This document shows positions 15,294-25,498 of a DNA stretch of 64,000 nt, in pieces. The translations under genes were made by a program, and so were the position numbers. The notes beneath the pieces were generated by a model. That model searched no databases. It saw only the letters and a list, made by a program, of their open reading frames with translations, and was not told the origin of the DNA. This DNA is from Glandiceps talaboti. Its lineage: Eukaryota > Hemichordata > Enteropneusta > Spengelidae. The stretch is from contig NC_135561.1 of assembly GCF_964340395.1 (NCBI RefSeq), forward strand, positions 16,800,365 to 16,864,364. Reading direction: 5' to 3'. The first letter of the stretch is position 1, and every line of letters starts with the position of its first letter.

Positions 15294-16054
15294 GTATTCT
15301 CTCATGATCAGTCTGTGTCATGAGCAAGTACGGAAGCAAAGTCTGCCTGTTTAAGGGTTGGGGGTGATGGCATTGGATCGCGTACGCTAGTTTTGTCTAC
15401 TATGCTGATTTTTTCGCCCTTCCTTCGCTCTACAAATATTGGCGTCTAACGGAATCGATAAAAACATGTGATACATGTTGTCATAGTCCTGGGTTTATCT
15501 ATAGTCGTCCACAATTTAATGTTACTACGTTGATATTGCTATGGTTAGTAGCAAGGATGAGCTTGACAATCTTCAAGAGGTTGAAATGCCATTTTCTGTT
15601 TTGTATCGCATCGAAAAATAAAAAGCAATAACATATGAACGATAGCCGGTCGCGACAGCGGAAAAAACAATTAATTGAAACTGATAAAAGTAGTAACCCA
15701 CCACAGGCTTAATATAAGGGACCGGACAGAATTTACGGCAGGGGGGCTGGGGAGAAATTGGGGGGGGGACATGAAAAAAAATGGGAGGCTTGAAGGGGGG
15801 GCCATGAAAATTCTCATGGTTTGAAAGGGGGGGGGCGCAAAATATTTTGTCATTGAAAAAAATTAATATGTTGGAAAATTTAGCATTGCATGAGATAGCA
15901 CTTGATATCGCCTTTAATATTGAATGTCTACACTTTCATTTATGTATTAAAATGGAAGTGTGTACGTTTGTATGTACCTATTTAGTGAAGCATAAAAACA
16001 CTACTCAAGATTAATTTGATACACCCTGAATTACTCTTATATACTCCAAGTTGT

Positions 16055-16156
16055 TCACACACACACACACACACACATATGTATACATACATACATACAT
16101 ACATACATTTTAGCACTGTGGAAACAGGTTCAGTGTGTAATTACCATCAAGGATAC

Positions 16157-16255
<99 letters not shown>

Positions 16256-16271
16256 ATAAATTACAGGTCCT

Positions 16272-16360
<89 letters not shown>
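16055..16360. repeat. Microsatellites (CA)n, (CATA)n and two (AT)n tracts
   Basis: (CA)n at about 16056-16077, (CATA)n at 16081-16108, then (AT)n at about 16159-16250 and 16276-16360, split by a short insertion-like block. All lie inside the 2.1-kb TIR element. Confidence 0.95.
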
Positions 16361-16364
<4 letters not shown>

Positions 16365-16566
16365 TGACATCACAAATGTCTGACATTAGATAGTTATTGT
16401 GTCATGAGCATAAATAGATATTTGAATACACTATGTAGGTGATGTGATGTCCTTAGATACTCCCCACAAATGTCCCCACTACAGTTTTTCACAAATCACG
16501 CATGTGAATGTGTGTTTACTCTGTGTATATATAATATAATAGCATAGGACCTGTAATTTATGTGAT
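16251..16566. repeat. 21-bp inverted pair, nested element candidate
   Basis: ATCACATAAATTACAGGTCC plus T at 16251-16271 is the exact complement of 16546-16566. A third partial copy, ATCACATAAATTACAGGTA, is at 23900-23918. The pair could be the TIRs of a 316-bp element inserted in the larger transposon, but no target duplication was identified. Confidence 0.45.
16361..16527 (+). repeat. 167-bp direct repeat, copy 1
   Basis: It is nearly identical to 17166-17332, with about three differences over the shared length. It starts TTCATGACATCACAAATGTC. Shorter relatives of that opening motif occur at about 16938 and 17049, so the block is part of a spaced array of four such motifs. Confidence 0.85.
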
Positions 16567-16653
16567 TAAAAAGTGACCTTTTGGTGAAAAATGTAAATAC
16601 AAAAACGTCTGGCCAGATTAATTTAGATAGGTGTTTTATTTCTTTCCTTGACA

Positions 16654-16887
16654 CTATTCTTGAGTTTCACTCTCAGACTCACTAGAGTCTGAAGATGTGA
16701 GGCAAGACTTGTCTTTCTTTCTATCTAAAACCAGTGAAATTAAACTATTTCCCTCCTCAGCATCATCAAATGGATCTATCTGTACTAAATATTGTAAAGC
16801 ATTTAGATGTCTGCGTGGTGTTAAGTGTTTTTTCATCAGTGACTTTGCACTAACTTTGGTCGTTGCCTTCTGGCCGTATATACTCAT
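16654..16887 (-). CDS. Hypothetical 77-residue frame with acidic Ser-rich tail
   Basis: The frame starts at an ATG and ends with SDSSESESETQE, a tail unlike random AT-rich translation. The middle reads LNALQYLVQIDPFDDAEEGN. It sits inside the 2.1-kb TIR element between the direct repeats, so it may be the remnant C-terminus of a transposon protein or of a captured exon. No family is recognised and no splice sites were confirmed. Confidence 0.3.
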   Translation of the reverse strand: MSIYGQKATTKVSAKSLMKKHLTPRRHLNALQYLVQIDPFDDAEEGNSLISLVLDRKKDKSCLTSSDSSESESETQE

Positions 16888-17165
16888 CTGATCACTGTAC
16901 AGTTTATTGAATACAATTCTGAATTTGCTGTCCCCATCATGAAGTCACAAATGCCTGACACTATAGGTTTAAATATGTATGGTTTTGGAACTGAAAGCAT
17001 ATTCATTACATCTAAGTATTCCACAACATTCTGAATTTCTTTGCACTTTCATGAAGTCACAAATGTCTTACATTTACATGTGTATTGGTAATGCATTTGG
17101 TGTAGGAATGTGAAAGCTATATTTGTCAGACCTCAGTGTGCATAAAATCCTTAGTTTGCTAGCAC

Positions 17166-17332
17166 TTCATGACATCACAAATGTCTGACATTAGATAGTT
17201 ATTGTGTTATGAGTATAAATAGATATTTGAATACACTATGTAGGTGATGTGATGTCCTTAGATACTCCCCACAAATGTCCCCACTACAGTTTTTCACAAA
17301 TCACGAATGTGAATGTGTGTTTACTCTGTGTC
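17166..17332 (+). repeat. 167-bp direct repeat, copy 2
   Basis: Partner of 16361-16527. High identity implies a recent duplication or conversion inside the element. Confidence 0.85.
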
Positions 17333-17821
17333 TGTGTTTCTGTGTATGTATCAGTGAATGACAGTTAAAACCACCACATCAAATGCCTTGGTATTAAGTG
17401 ATGACTACATATGGTGTCTAGTTGGGAAATAAACAAGATTATACCACATGTGTATGATTACATGTATGGTCAAAATGTTTTATTTTGTTTTGTTTTCTAA
17501 AAAACTTCCTCTACAACTACTAAGTTGTTTGGGCTGAAATAGTAACATAATAGTAGTACCAAAAGAAATATTACAGTTGTGCTACAGTAACAAAAAAATT
17601 TGTACTCTTTTTAGTTATTGTAGGGGGCAGGATATTGTGCACTTTTTTTTTTCTTTTTTCTTTTTTTTTTGGGGGGGGCATGAAATTTTTATACTTTTGA
17701 AAGGGGGGGCTGTGAAATTTTGGTCACAGTGGATGGGGGGGAGGGCCAGGAAAAAAAACAAGTCAGAGATAATTTCTCCCCAGCCCCCCCCCCCCTGCCG
17801 TAAATTCTGTCCGGTCCCTAA

Positions 17822-18687
17822 CTTGTAATCATGTAGTTTGAAATATGTCGGCTAAGTTTGGGCGGAAGAGGGGAGGGGGGTATCACGCATATCCACATCA
17901 ATGAACGTTAAAGCATTATTAATAAAAAATAATTCCTTTTATCGTTCAATGTATTTCAACGGTTATGATGTTCTGGTCATGTTTTGTGAGATTCGGGAAA
18001 TTACTTATTCTTTTTGTGAGAAATACTATACTAACTGTTTCTCCCTACTTGTTTGTTAAGTAAGTTCATTGGATTTTTTTTTCATCTTTACACGTCAAAT
18101 CTAGTTTCTGATGCTTTCCCGGTTATTGACCACCAGCTGAGATGCCTGAATTTGAACAAATAGACGCTGTCGCTATATGTGTGCGGACTCAAAAGGAATC
18201 GTGATCATATTTTTTAATGACGCCAATTTTAATTAGTGGTGTCCATGATATCCGGCTAATTCCAGTGAACTGTTCGCAAATTGTATAGTCATACCATCAT
18301 TAAGTACTTCTTTTCCATCATGACTAATGAAATTCGATAGTGTAGGCCTTCCTGGTGTTATTCGTGAGCAAAATCTCATTGCCAATTATCAAACAAAGTT
18401 CATCGCATGACGGAATTTCTTATAATCATGAAAACATTATCTAATTCAAGATACTTCATTAGCTTTCGCTGCAAGAACTCCCAAGATATCCCAATTAGTT
18501 GATTAATTTTTGCGCTATCATTACTTAGATGTTCATATAAATACTGAGATAGAAGCTCGACATCTCTGTGACTGGTTCATTCTAAGATAACACGATAGTC
18601 ACGAGAGATATTACTTGAAAGTTATTTATTTCCGTTTCAGAAACAGTGACTGTATATGTCGCCTGGCATGAAAACACTTACCAACAT

Positions 18688-18690
<3 letters not shown>
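17822..18690. other. Intergenic, no gene seen
   Basis: AT-rich, with a G-tract at about 17862-17880. No exon supported. Confidence 0.4.
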
Positions 18691-18691
<1 letters not shown>

Positions 18692-18738
<47 letters not shown>

Positions 18739-18760
18739 TTTGTTTGTTTGTTTGTTTGCG
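18692..18760. repeat. (GT)n-(TTTG)n microsatellite
   Basis: About 22 GT units followed by about six TTTG units, directly before the minisatellite region. Confidence 0.95.
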
Positions 18761-18859
18761 AGTGTGTGAGCTACCGTAGCATTATTTTATCAGATCTTCG
18801 TAAAATAAAATACATAATAAAGAGACGATTATCAGACATGCCAATGAATTAAAATGTAA

Positions 18860-19265
18860 CAACTAAATGCCAGACGATAAAAGGTAGTAATTTTAGTAAG
18901 ATTGTATTCTATCCAGATTATAAAATGTAATAATTTCAGTAAGATTGTTGTCTAACCAGACGATATAATGTAGTAATTTCAGTAAGATTGTTATTTTGCC
19001 AGACAATAAAAATGTAGCAAGATTAGTAACTAAAGATTGTTATCCTGCCAGACGATACAAAGGTTTAATTTTAGTAAGATCGTTGTCTAGCCAGACGTTA
19101 AAATGTAATAATTTTAGATTGTTGTCTAGCCAGACAATAGAATGTAATAATTTTAGAAACATTGTTAACCAGAAAACAAGTTTGGGCAATGTTAGAAAGA
19201 TGTTTGTTGAGACAGACAATACAATGTAATAATGTTAGTTCGATTTTTATTTGTCTTAAACCAGA
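18860..19265 (+). repeat. ~45-bp minisatellite, about nine diverged units
   Basis: Units have the pattern CCAGACRATAAAATGTARTAA, then TTTTAGTAAGATTGTTGTCTAG. They vary from about 37 to 55 bp and each retains the CAGAC and AATGTA words. Isolated echoes occur at about 20805-20885 (for example CAGACAACAAAATGTAGCAATG) and 34030-34090 (CAATGTAGCAATTTTGGGAAGA), so the family is dispersed as well as tandem. Confidence 0.75.
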
Positions 19266-19269
19266 CATA

Positions 19270-20329
19270 GCCAGATTTAAACTGAATGCCTGCCGTAAGG
19301 GAATCACTAATTATGCAAATAACTCATTAAATTAAAAAAAAACAATGGTAACAGGCTTTGTTTTTGGACAAGCATGCTTTCTTAGGTTAATGTATGTAAG
19401 AGTGTATGGTACTGCTTAATTACTGAATATCGTTCATTATTCAAAATACTCATTAAAGGTAAAAGTTGTAGCAACAAACTTCATAGGACAGGTGCGTATT
19501 ATTATGGTTGACATATGTATCATATTATACGAAATTTGAAGCTTGCATTTTTAAGATACAACCTAGTTACCTAAAATCATTAATTATGCAAATCTTTCAT
19601 TAAAACTGTAAGCTATATCAAAAATGTTATCGGACATATCCGCTTTGTTATGGTTAACATATGTACTAAATTGTATTGAAATTGAAGTATGCAGTCTTAA
19701 GATATAGCCTAATTACCGAAAATCATTAATTATGCAAATTATTCACTAACACTGCAAGGTACATCAACTAACTATATAGGACATACACAATGTGTTATGG
19801 TTAATGTATGTACTGAATTGTATTGAAATTGAAGTATGCAGTCGTAAGATATAGCCTAATTACCAAGAATCATTAATTATGCAAATTATTCATTAACACT
19901 GAAAGGTACATCAACAAGCTTTACATGACATATGCGATTGTTAAGGTTAACGTGTGTACTGAATTATATTGAAATTGAAGTATGCATTCTTAAGATATAG
20001 CCTAATTACCAAAAATAATTAATTATGCAAATTATGCTGTAAGGTACATCAACGAATTTTATGAGACAAATGTATGTTGTTATGTTTAACATATAAACTA
20101 AATTATATTGAAATTGAAGTATGCAGTCTTAAGATATTGCATAATTAGTTGATTTCATTAATATGCTAATTTATCTAATTAAATATTAACAGATCTGGCT
20201 CAAAACCTAATCAGGTCTAGCCATTACCCTAAAGATTATATATTCCAAATTTCATTACAATTGAGCCAGCCGATTTTTAGAAAATGATGACACAGTCACA
20301 CACACACGGACAGACAGTCAGACATACAT

Positions 20330-20364
<35 letters not shown>

Positions 20365-20403
20365 TTCCCCTTTTAATACCTCCCGTACCCTTACGGGAGG
20401 TAA
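19270..20403 (+). mobile_element. Element of ~146-bp tandem units ending in a hairpin
   Basis: Six or so units repeat the phrase TTAATTATGCAAATTATTCA at a period of 145-148 bp (for example 19417, 19564, 19711, 19859, 20004). They are followed by a conserved ~120-bp segment, a (CAGA)n run (about 20310-20363) and a perfect hairpin, TACCTCCCGTA, CCCT, TACGGGAGGTA, at 20378-20403. An inverted second copy is at 30196-30985. No coding capacity is visible. Confidence 0.75.
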
Positions 20404-20434
20404 AAATGTAGCCATGTTCTATATTCTATAAGGC

Positions 20435-20793
20435 CTAATAAAAAAAATGTGTGGTTCCGATTACGCTCAATTTCAGAATGGTGGGGGTTCTCTTACATTT
20501 ATTTTCCGTATGTGGGTGTCTAGTTCAGGTAGTTATCTTTTCCGTTTTCCATACGGTCTCTTTGTTAATGGTTTCTTAAGCTTCTCATCAGATGTACAGC
20601 CATTACAGATTGGAAGAACAGTTTTATATTGTCTTTTCAAGTTGATGTCAGTTTCCGCATCCACTATTAATTGCGAAACTTCACACTTTTCGCGATTTTA
20701 TTTTTCTTTCTCGAATACGTAAAAAAAAAATTAGGGTCAGCGTGAAAAAGTAGGTGGGGTCGGTTAAGAGGAACCAAACATTTTTTTGCGCCT
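20435..20793 (+). repeat. Dispersed AT-rich repeat with open frame
   Basis: A compact block carrying a 91-codon frame (20447-20722) and ending ...AACCAAACATTTTTTTGCGCCTAAG. Its end resembles the GGCC-A-tract-GTTTTGTTTCCC ends of the 9.7-kb palindrome. I regard it as a non-coding mobile repeat rather than a gene. Confidence 0.35.
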
Positions 20794-20917
20794 AAGATTA
20801 TCGTACCGAATGATAAGATGTGGCAATGTCAGCAAAGTATTTGTTGAATCAGACAACAAAATGTAGCAATGTTGATCAAATGTTTGCGAAAAAGAGAAGA
20901 CGATTAGTTTTAACCTA

Positions 20918-21386
20918 GGGACGATCGTACAATGTCTTACAAGCTCAACAAACAAACAAACAGACAAACAAACAAACAAACATAGTTTATTTAGGTCAAA
21001 CTCCTTCCCCAATCCGGGTCCCTAAACGAACGTTCACAAGTGCGACATCAAAGGTTCATGTATGTAGAATATGGTGAAAGCAATGGCGGTCACACCACTA
21101 TGAGCGATGTAATGTAAAAACATGATTGTCAACACATTAAAATACTACCAGAAACCCAGCGCTACATCTCACATAAGAAGTACGTTTTTATCAACTTATC
21201 AACATCTCAGTAGTAAATACAAGCTGTTATCATTGAAGGCGTGAACATTTTCCGTCGAAATTTAATTGGTTACAGGTGCGAGAATGATTGAAATTCAGCA
21301 ATCGCATTGACGCCAGACACCCTCCCTCTAAACGAGTAAAGTTCGCTTAAGGTTATTAGGCTTGTGTGACATTGTGCGATCGTCCC
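20918..21386. mobile_element. MITE with GGGACGATCG ends, copy 1 (469 bp)
   Basis: The left TIR GGGACGATCGTACAATGTC is matched by the complement of the right end GACATTGTGCGATCGTCCC. The interior shares CACAAGTGCGACATC and GCGGTCACACCACTA with the copy at 54990. An (AAAC)n run lies inside. Flanks CTA and TTA could be a mutated 3-bp duplication. Confidence 0.65.
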
Positions 21387-24280
21387 TTAATTATAATTTA
21401 TATCCATCGTACAATTTTATTCATCATACAGCATATATCTTTAAATTTTAAATCATATGCTGGTGTCTTGCTGAGATCCAATTTTAGTTGAAATTGCCAG
21501 TCAGAAATAAAATACCATGATTCAATTTGTCAACCATAAACACTAGTATACCAGCACTACTAATGAAGAGACGAAGCAAATCTGAAGCGAATGTGTCGAA
21601 CTTTATTTCAGTCTTGTCGAATATCCGAATAAAATGTATTATACTACCAGCACGCTTTCACATTATGTTGTTTTAATAACCCCGCCTGGTCGCCAGCTGT
21701 TTAGTTTACTCGTAACTACTACGACGTTGGCAAGCAAATTAATGTAATGAGATGTTCAACCAGTCCATGCATTTGCATAACAATGGCTTTTAGTCGGCTT
21801 TCGTTCTAAATGTGTTTTCGTCTGTTTTTGTTCTAAAATTTGAATACATCCACTTGAAATTCGTCGACGTTAAATATTGTCAATAGACAACGAGTTTTCG
21901 TCGATTTATACGTCGCATTTTATATGCACAAGAATATATTTGTTGTTTCTATTTTTTCACAGTCTACACAAGTAACTTACCTGTGAATGCATGAAGCCAA
22001 TGGGGCGAAGAAACCGGGAACAAATCATCGATCTCTACTCCAAAAGTGTTGCAAAAATATAATAATTATGAAACTTTAAAAAAATGTTGATGTAGTCATG
22101 ACGTAATCGACGATTGGGCCCAGAACGTTGGTGGTTATTGTCGATGAGCACTGTTACGAGACCCAATGTACCTCCTTTATGACTGGATATCAAGGTATTA
22201 ATAATCATAAAGTGTTCATGACAACACTATTTAATTATTCCATAGTTTTGATAGAAAACTGTGGTGTTTGACACCAATGAACAGGTGCGAAACTAAATTC
22301 GAAATCTTAGACGTGACAGAAGGTGTACTCTTCAAATAGTCGGGGTTTATTGTGTTGATTTGGCTACAAGTTATCAGACATTTGAATTATGTTACAAATT
22401 ATGAATATATGATAAAGATTTTCCAATCACGAAAAAGAAACAAGTTTTAAACTATGGACATGATGCCGAGAGAAATGTGGGAGTGGTATATTTGAGTAAA
22501 ATGAGTTTACCACATCATTAATTTATTTTCTCGATTGCAATGTCAGATGCTAATTAGAATTTGATAATAGAGTAATGAGTTGAGGGTACGGTGCACACAT
22601 ATTTGTCAAAACACTTTTAACAAATGATCTGGCTTCTTCGTATATGGCGTTCAGCAAATGCTCCACACACTTCCGCAACAACAGAAAAAAACAGCGCTGC
22701 ATGATGACGGTAAATGTAGTGATGAACACACAAACTTTTAAAATAAGAAAGAGTATGTTCAACTTGTACTCTGTAACTTGCATGGAGCAGATTAAACCGT
22801 CTTCGATACTCCATGTTTATTCTTATTTGATTTGCACGGAAACCCGTCAGCAGAGGATATTCATTTCGATAGATCTTGTCCGCTAGTAATACAGAGTCAG
22901 CACGGAAAGGTTCGGAAGGGGTTCCTTTGTCTCAATCTTGCAAGCATGTTCTGTTCGTTCATTAACGCCTGCAAACAGGTGTACAAGAAATGTATTGACA
23001 AGCTTGTGATAAAAGAAATGCAAATTTAATACTTGACAAAGGGAACATTCTCTGATCTTTCGCCCAATTTGCGCTGAAGACGTAAAATATTGTCAATAGA
23101 TTAATGAGATTTCAGTTGATTTATACTTGACAATGACATCTATTCATACTTACGTTCATATTTGCATACCAATAGTTTATTGTTTGCATATATCGTTCGT
23201 CTATGCTTAGGTGAAAACCCACTAGTAAGACTATGAAGTATATTGCGCTTCAAGCATAATACAACAACATCTTTACTTTGCAAGTGGTTATCAAACAGGT
23301 GTTAGCTACATATAGGAGTCTGTTACTATCCACACATGATCTAACCTGACGAAATATGATAAAATGATCCTTTCGCCAATCAAAAAAATTATTTGCGCAC
23401 ATTAAGATTGCTTACCATGGCAACACAATTGTAAACTTATAGTTATACTTTTGTAATTACATTCAATTGAGAAAACGAGTGTTCTTTTTCAAACTACTGC
23501 AACAGATAATGATTAGATTAGTGGGATCGGAACTAATTATAGAACAATTCCAGGCGTTTTAGGCTAAATTTCACGACAATTTGTGCTTTGGAATTACTAG
23601 TAATCTAACCTCTAATCGCATTTTGAACAAGTACTGTTCTTGAAATGGGTATGTTGTAAAGTAGGTAGGTAAATGTCGCGTACAATATTTAAAACAAGTA
23701 ATATTCATACATTGTATAATGAGACATTTGTTTTAATTTTTCATGACTTCACAAAATAGAAGATATCTGAACTCTCACATTTACCTGTAGCCTGTGTCAT
23801 GAAGAAGTGTTTCTTTCCTTCATCTAAATCTGTAATGAGATATGGCATCACTATGATGTACACACATATAGAAAGATATTTAATTGTTGGTTATCACCTA
23901 TCACATAAATTACAGGTAGGTAAATAAAGCAAATCGCAATAAATATTGAAACTTTACATATATAATAAAAACATTTCTCACGTTCATATTTTACTGAGCT
24001 GCCTCAGTAAGCCCAAGCGAACCCATTAGCGAAACGTCTTGTCCAGAAATAGTTTACTGTTTGCATATGTAACTGCATAAAATAAAACCTCTGACCACCT
24101 AACTAAGCAAGAAAACACACACATCAGGATATCAGGATCACACCAAGGTAAAGCATAACGATATGCTATCTGCAAACACTTGATAACGACAACCGAGTTC
24201 AGAGGACAAAACATCACAACAATAATAATGTTCGGACACAAACTACAAAACAACAATAACGTAGTTTATGCCATGAAACC
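21387..24280. other. Intergenic, no gene recognised
   Basis: 2.9 kb with only unremarkable frames (such as 22550-22886 on both strands). A partial copy of the 21-bp ATCACATAAATTACAGGT motif is at 23900-23918, and a CATGACTTCACAAAA word near 23742 echoes the internal repeats of the 2.1-kb TIR element. Confidence 0.4.
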
Positions 24281-24349
24281 TTTCAATATTTCAAAGAATC
24301 ACATCTAGCATTTTGACTAGGAACTGAGCGCTAATGTATGTATGTATAT

Positions 24350-24381
<32 letters not shown>

Positions 24382-24410
24382 TGTATGTATGTATGTATGT
24401 ATGTATGAAG
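24281..24410 (-). repeat. Repeat boundary plus (GTAT)n, shared with 36.7 kb
   Basis: CAATATTTCAAAGAATCAC and ACTAGGAACTGAG precede the (GTAT)n run at 24334-24408. The same order, with small changes, occurs at 36715-36770 before another (GTAT)n. The microsatellite therefore belongs to a dispersed repeat, probably the 3' part of the adjacent Penelope-like element. Confidence 0.6.
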
Positions 24411-24676
24411 AAAGAAATGCATAAGGAACTTTGAGACAGTCCGAATAAATAGATGTAATCCGACGTTTCGAATAAAAATTCTTTTTAAAGGTATTGAAAG
24501 GCAAGGCATATAGCTAGGTAAACACCTGAATATATCTGAATGTTATGGAACAGAACGACAACCGCGCGTAATTAATGGTTATATATGTGTGAAAAGTTCT
24601 AATATTTGCAAGCACCAAATATAACCCCATAGAACACGTCTGAAATATAAACAAGCGTGATTAGGCTGGGAATGAC

Positions 24677-25290
24677 GTGAATAATCTATTAATTCCAAGG
24701 GTTTCCCGCGTTCTGAGACGGAAAATGATTTCCTCTTCCTTCAACCTCTATAGTTTCCCATCGCCAGAAACCTTACAAGTTCCTGAAATAGACATATCTG
24801 ACAGACACACTGTGATCGTTGGTAATAAAATGCATAGATACGGGATAGTTATGATTCTTTTGTCTGGTCAGACGGAGATGTTCCATGAAACGATCACCAA
24901 GCCTACGTACAGTCGAACCTATATATAAAAACACATTTCTGGCATGTAATGCAATACACTATGTTAGTGCTAATACAAGTAAATCTACTCGTAACAGCCA
25001 CACTGTTTTTACGGCCAAAAACATGATTAGTATTAATAATGAAACAACATGTACCACATCGAGTACGATCGCATGGAAATGAACCAGCATTAACTTCCAA
25101 TCCATGTTGTTCTGTATGGGCCACCATATCTCTAAGACTTGTAGCAGGACGCCAAGCTGTTAAAAGTGCTTCAGGAAATAATGAATTGGTAACCCTATTA
25201 GAACATAAGATACTAAAATGCTTGTATATAATGTTCTTACCTCTAGTGGAAAAGGGATGGTATGTTATGTTAGAGCCGATATGGGACGAT
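24677..25290 (-). pseudogene. Penelope-like retroelement, GIY-YIG endonuclease region (frameshifted)
   Basis: The minus-strand frame from about 25290 reads ALLTAWRPATSLRDMVAHTE, then the Cys knuckle FPCDRTRCGTC, FTCISTNIVYCITCQKC, and after a 1-base frameshift near 24925 YIGSTVRRLGDRFMEHLR and MHFITNDHSVS. This order, with VY...YIG and the downstream RR/EH residues, is the C-terminal endonuclease of Penelope-like elements, which nicks target DNA for reverse transcription. After another frame change a relic LKEEEIIFRLRTREPLGIN follows. The RT domain is missing: the 5' side is cut by the microsatellite at 25300. It is inactive. Confidence 0.8.
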
Positions 25291-25297
25291 CGTTGTA

Positions 25298-25298
25298 C

Positions 25299-25329
<31 letters not shown>

Positions 25330-25498
25330 TGTATGTATGTATGTATGCATGCATGCATGCATGCATGCATGTATGCATGTATGTATGTATGTATGTATGT
25401 ATGTATGTATGTATGCATGCATGCATGCATGCATGCATGCATGTAAGTATGTATGTATGTATGTATGTATGTATGTATGTATGTATGTATGTATGTAT
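25298..25498. repeat. Alternating (ATGT)n and (ATGC)n microsatellite
   Basis: Five blocks alternate GTAT and GCAT units, then return to GTAT. (ATGC)n is self-complementary, so two of the blocks are cruciform-capable. Confidence 0.95.

Larger units (their letters stand above)
15718..17818. mobile_element. 2.1-kb TIR transposon with TAA target duplication
   Basis: The left end GGGACCGGACAGAATTTACG (15718) continues into G-tract-CTGGGGAGAAATT. The right end is its exact complement to 17818 apart from G-tract length. TAA flanks both ends (15715-15717, 17819-17821), as expected for PIF/Harbinger-type insertion. Subterminal units of the form TTTGAAAGGGGGGG plus CATGAAA-like lie inside both ends in the same orientation. 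The interior holds AT tracts, a 167-bp direct repeat pair, a 21-bp inverted pair and an acidic-tailed minus-strand frame. I recognise no transposase catalytic motif, so superfamily assignment is inference. Confidence 0.7.

Noticed and set aside
18860-19265. CRISPR-like array of ~45-bp repeats
   Set aside because: The units are contiguous and diverged without unique spacers, in a clearly eukaryotic context. It is a minisatellite.
20378-20403. Helitron 3' end
   Set aside because: The hairpin fits, but no CTRR follows and no TC start was found, so I do not call it a Helitron.
20447-20722. 91-codon protein-coding gene
   Set aside because: It sits in what looks like a dispersed non-coding repeat, the frame has no motif, and there are no splice signals.
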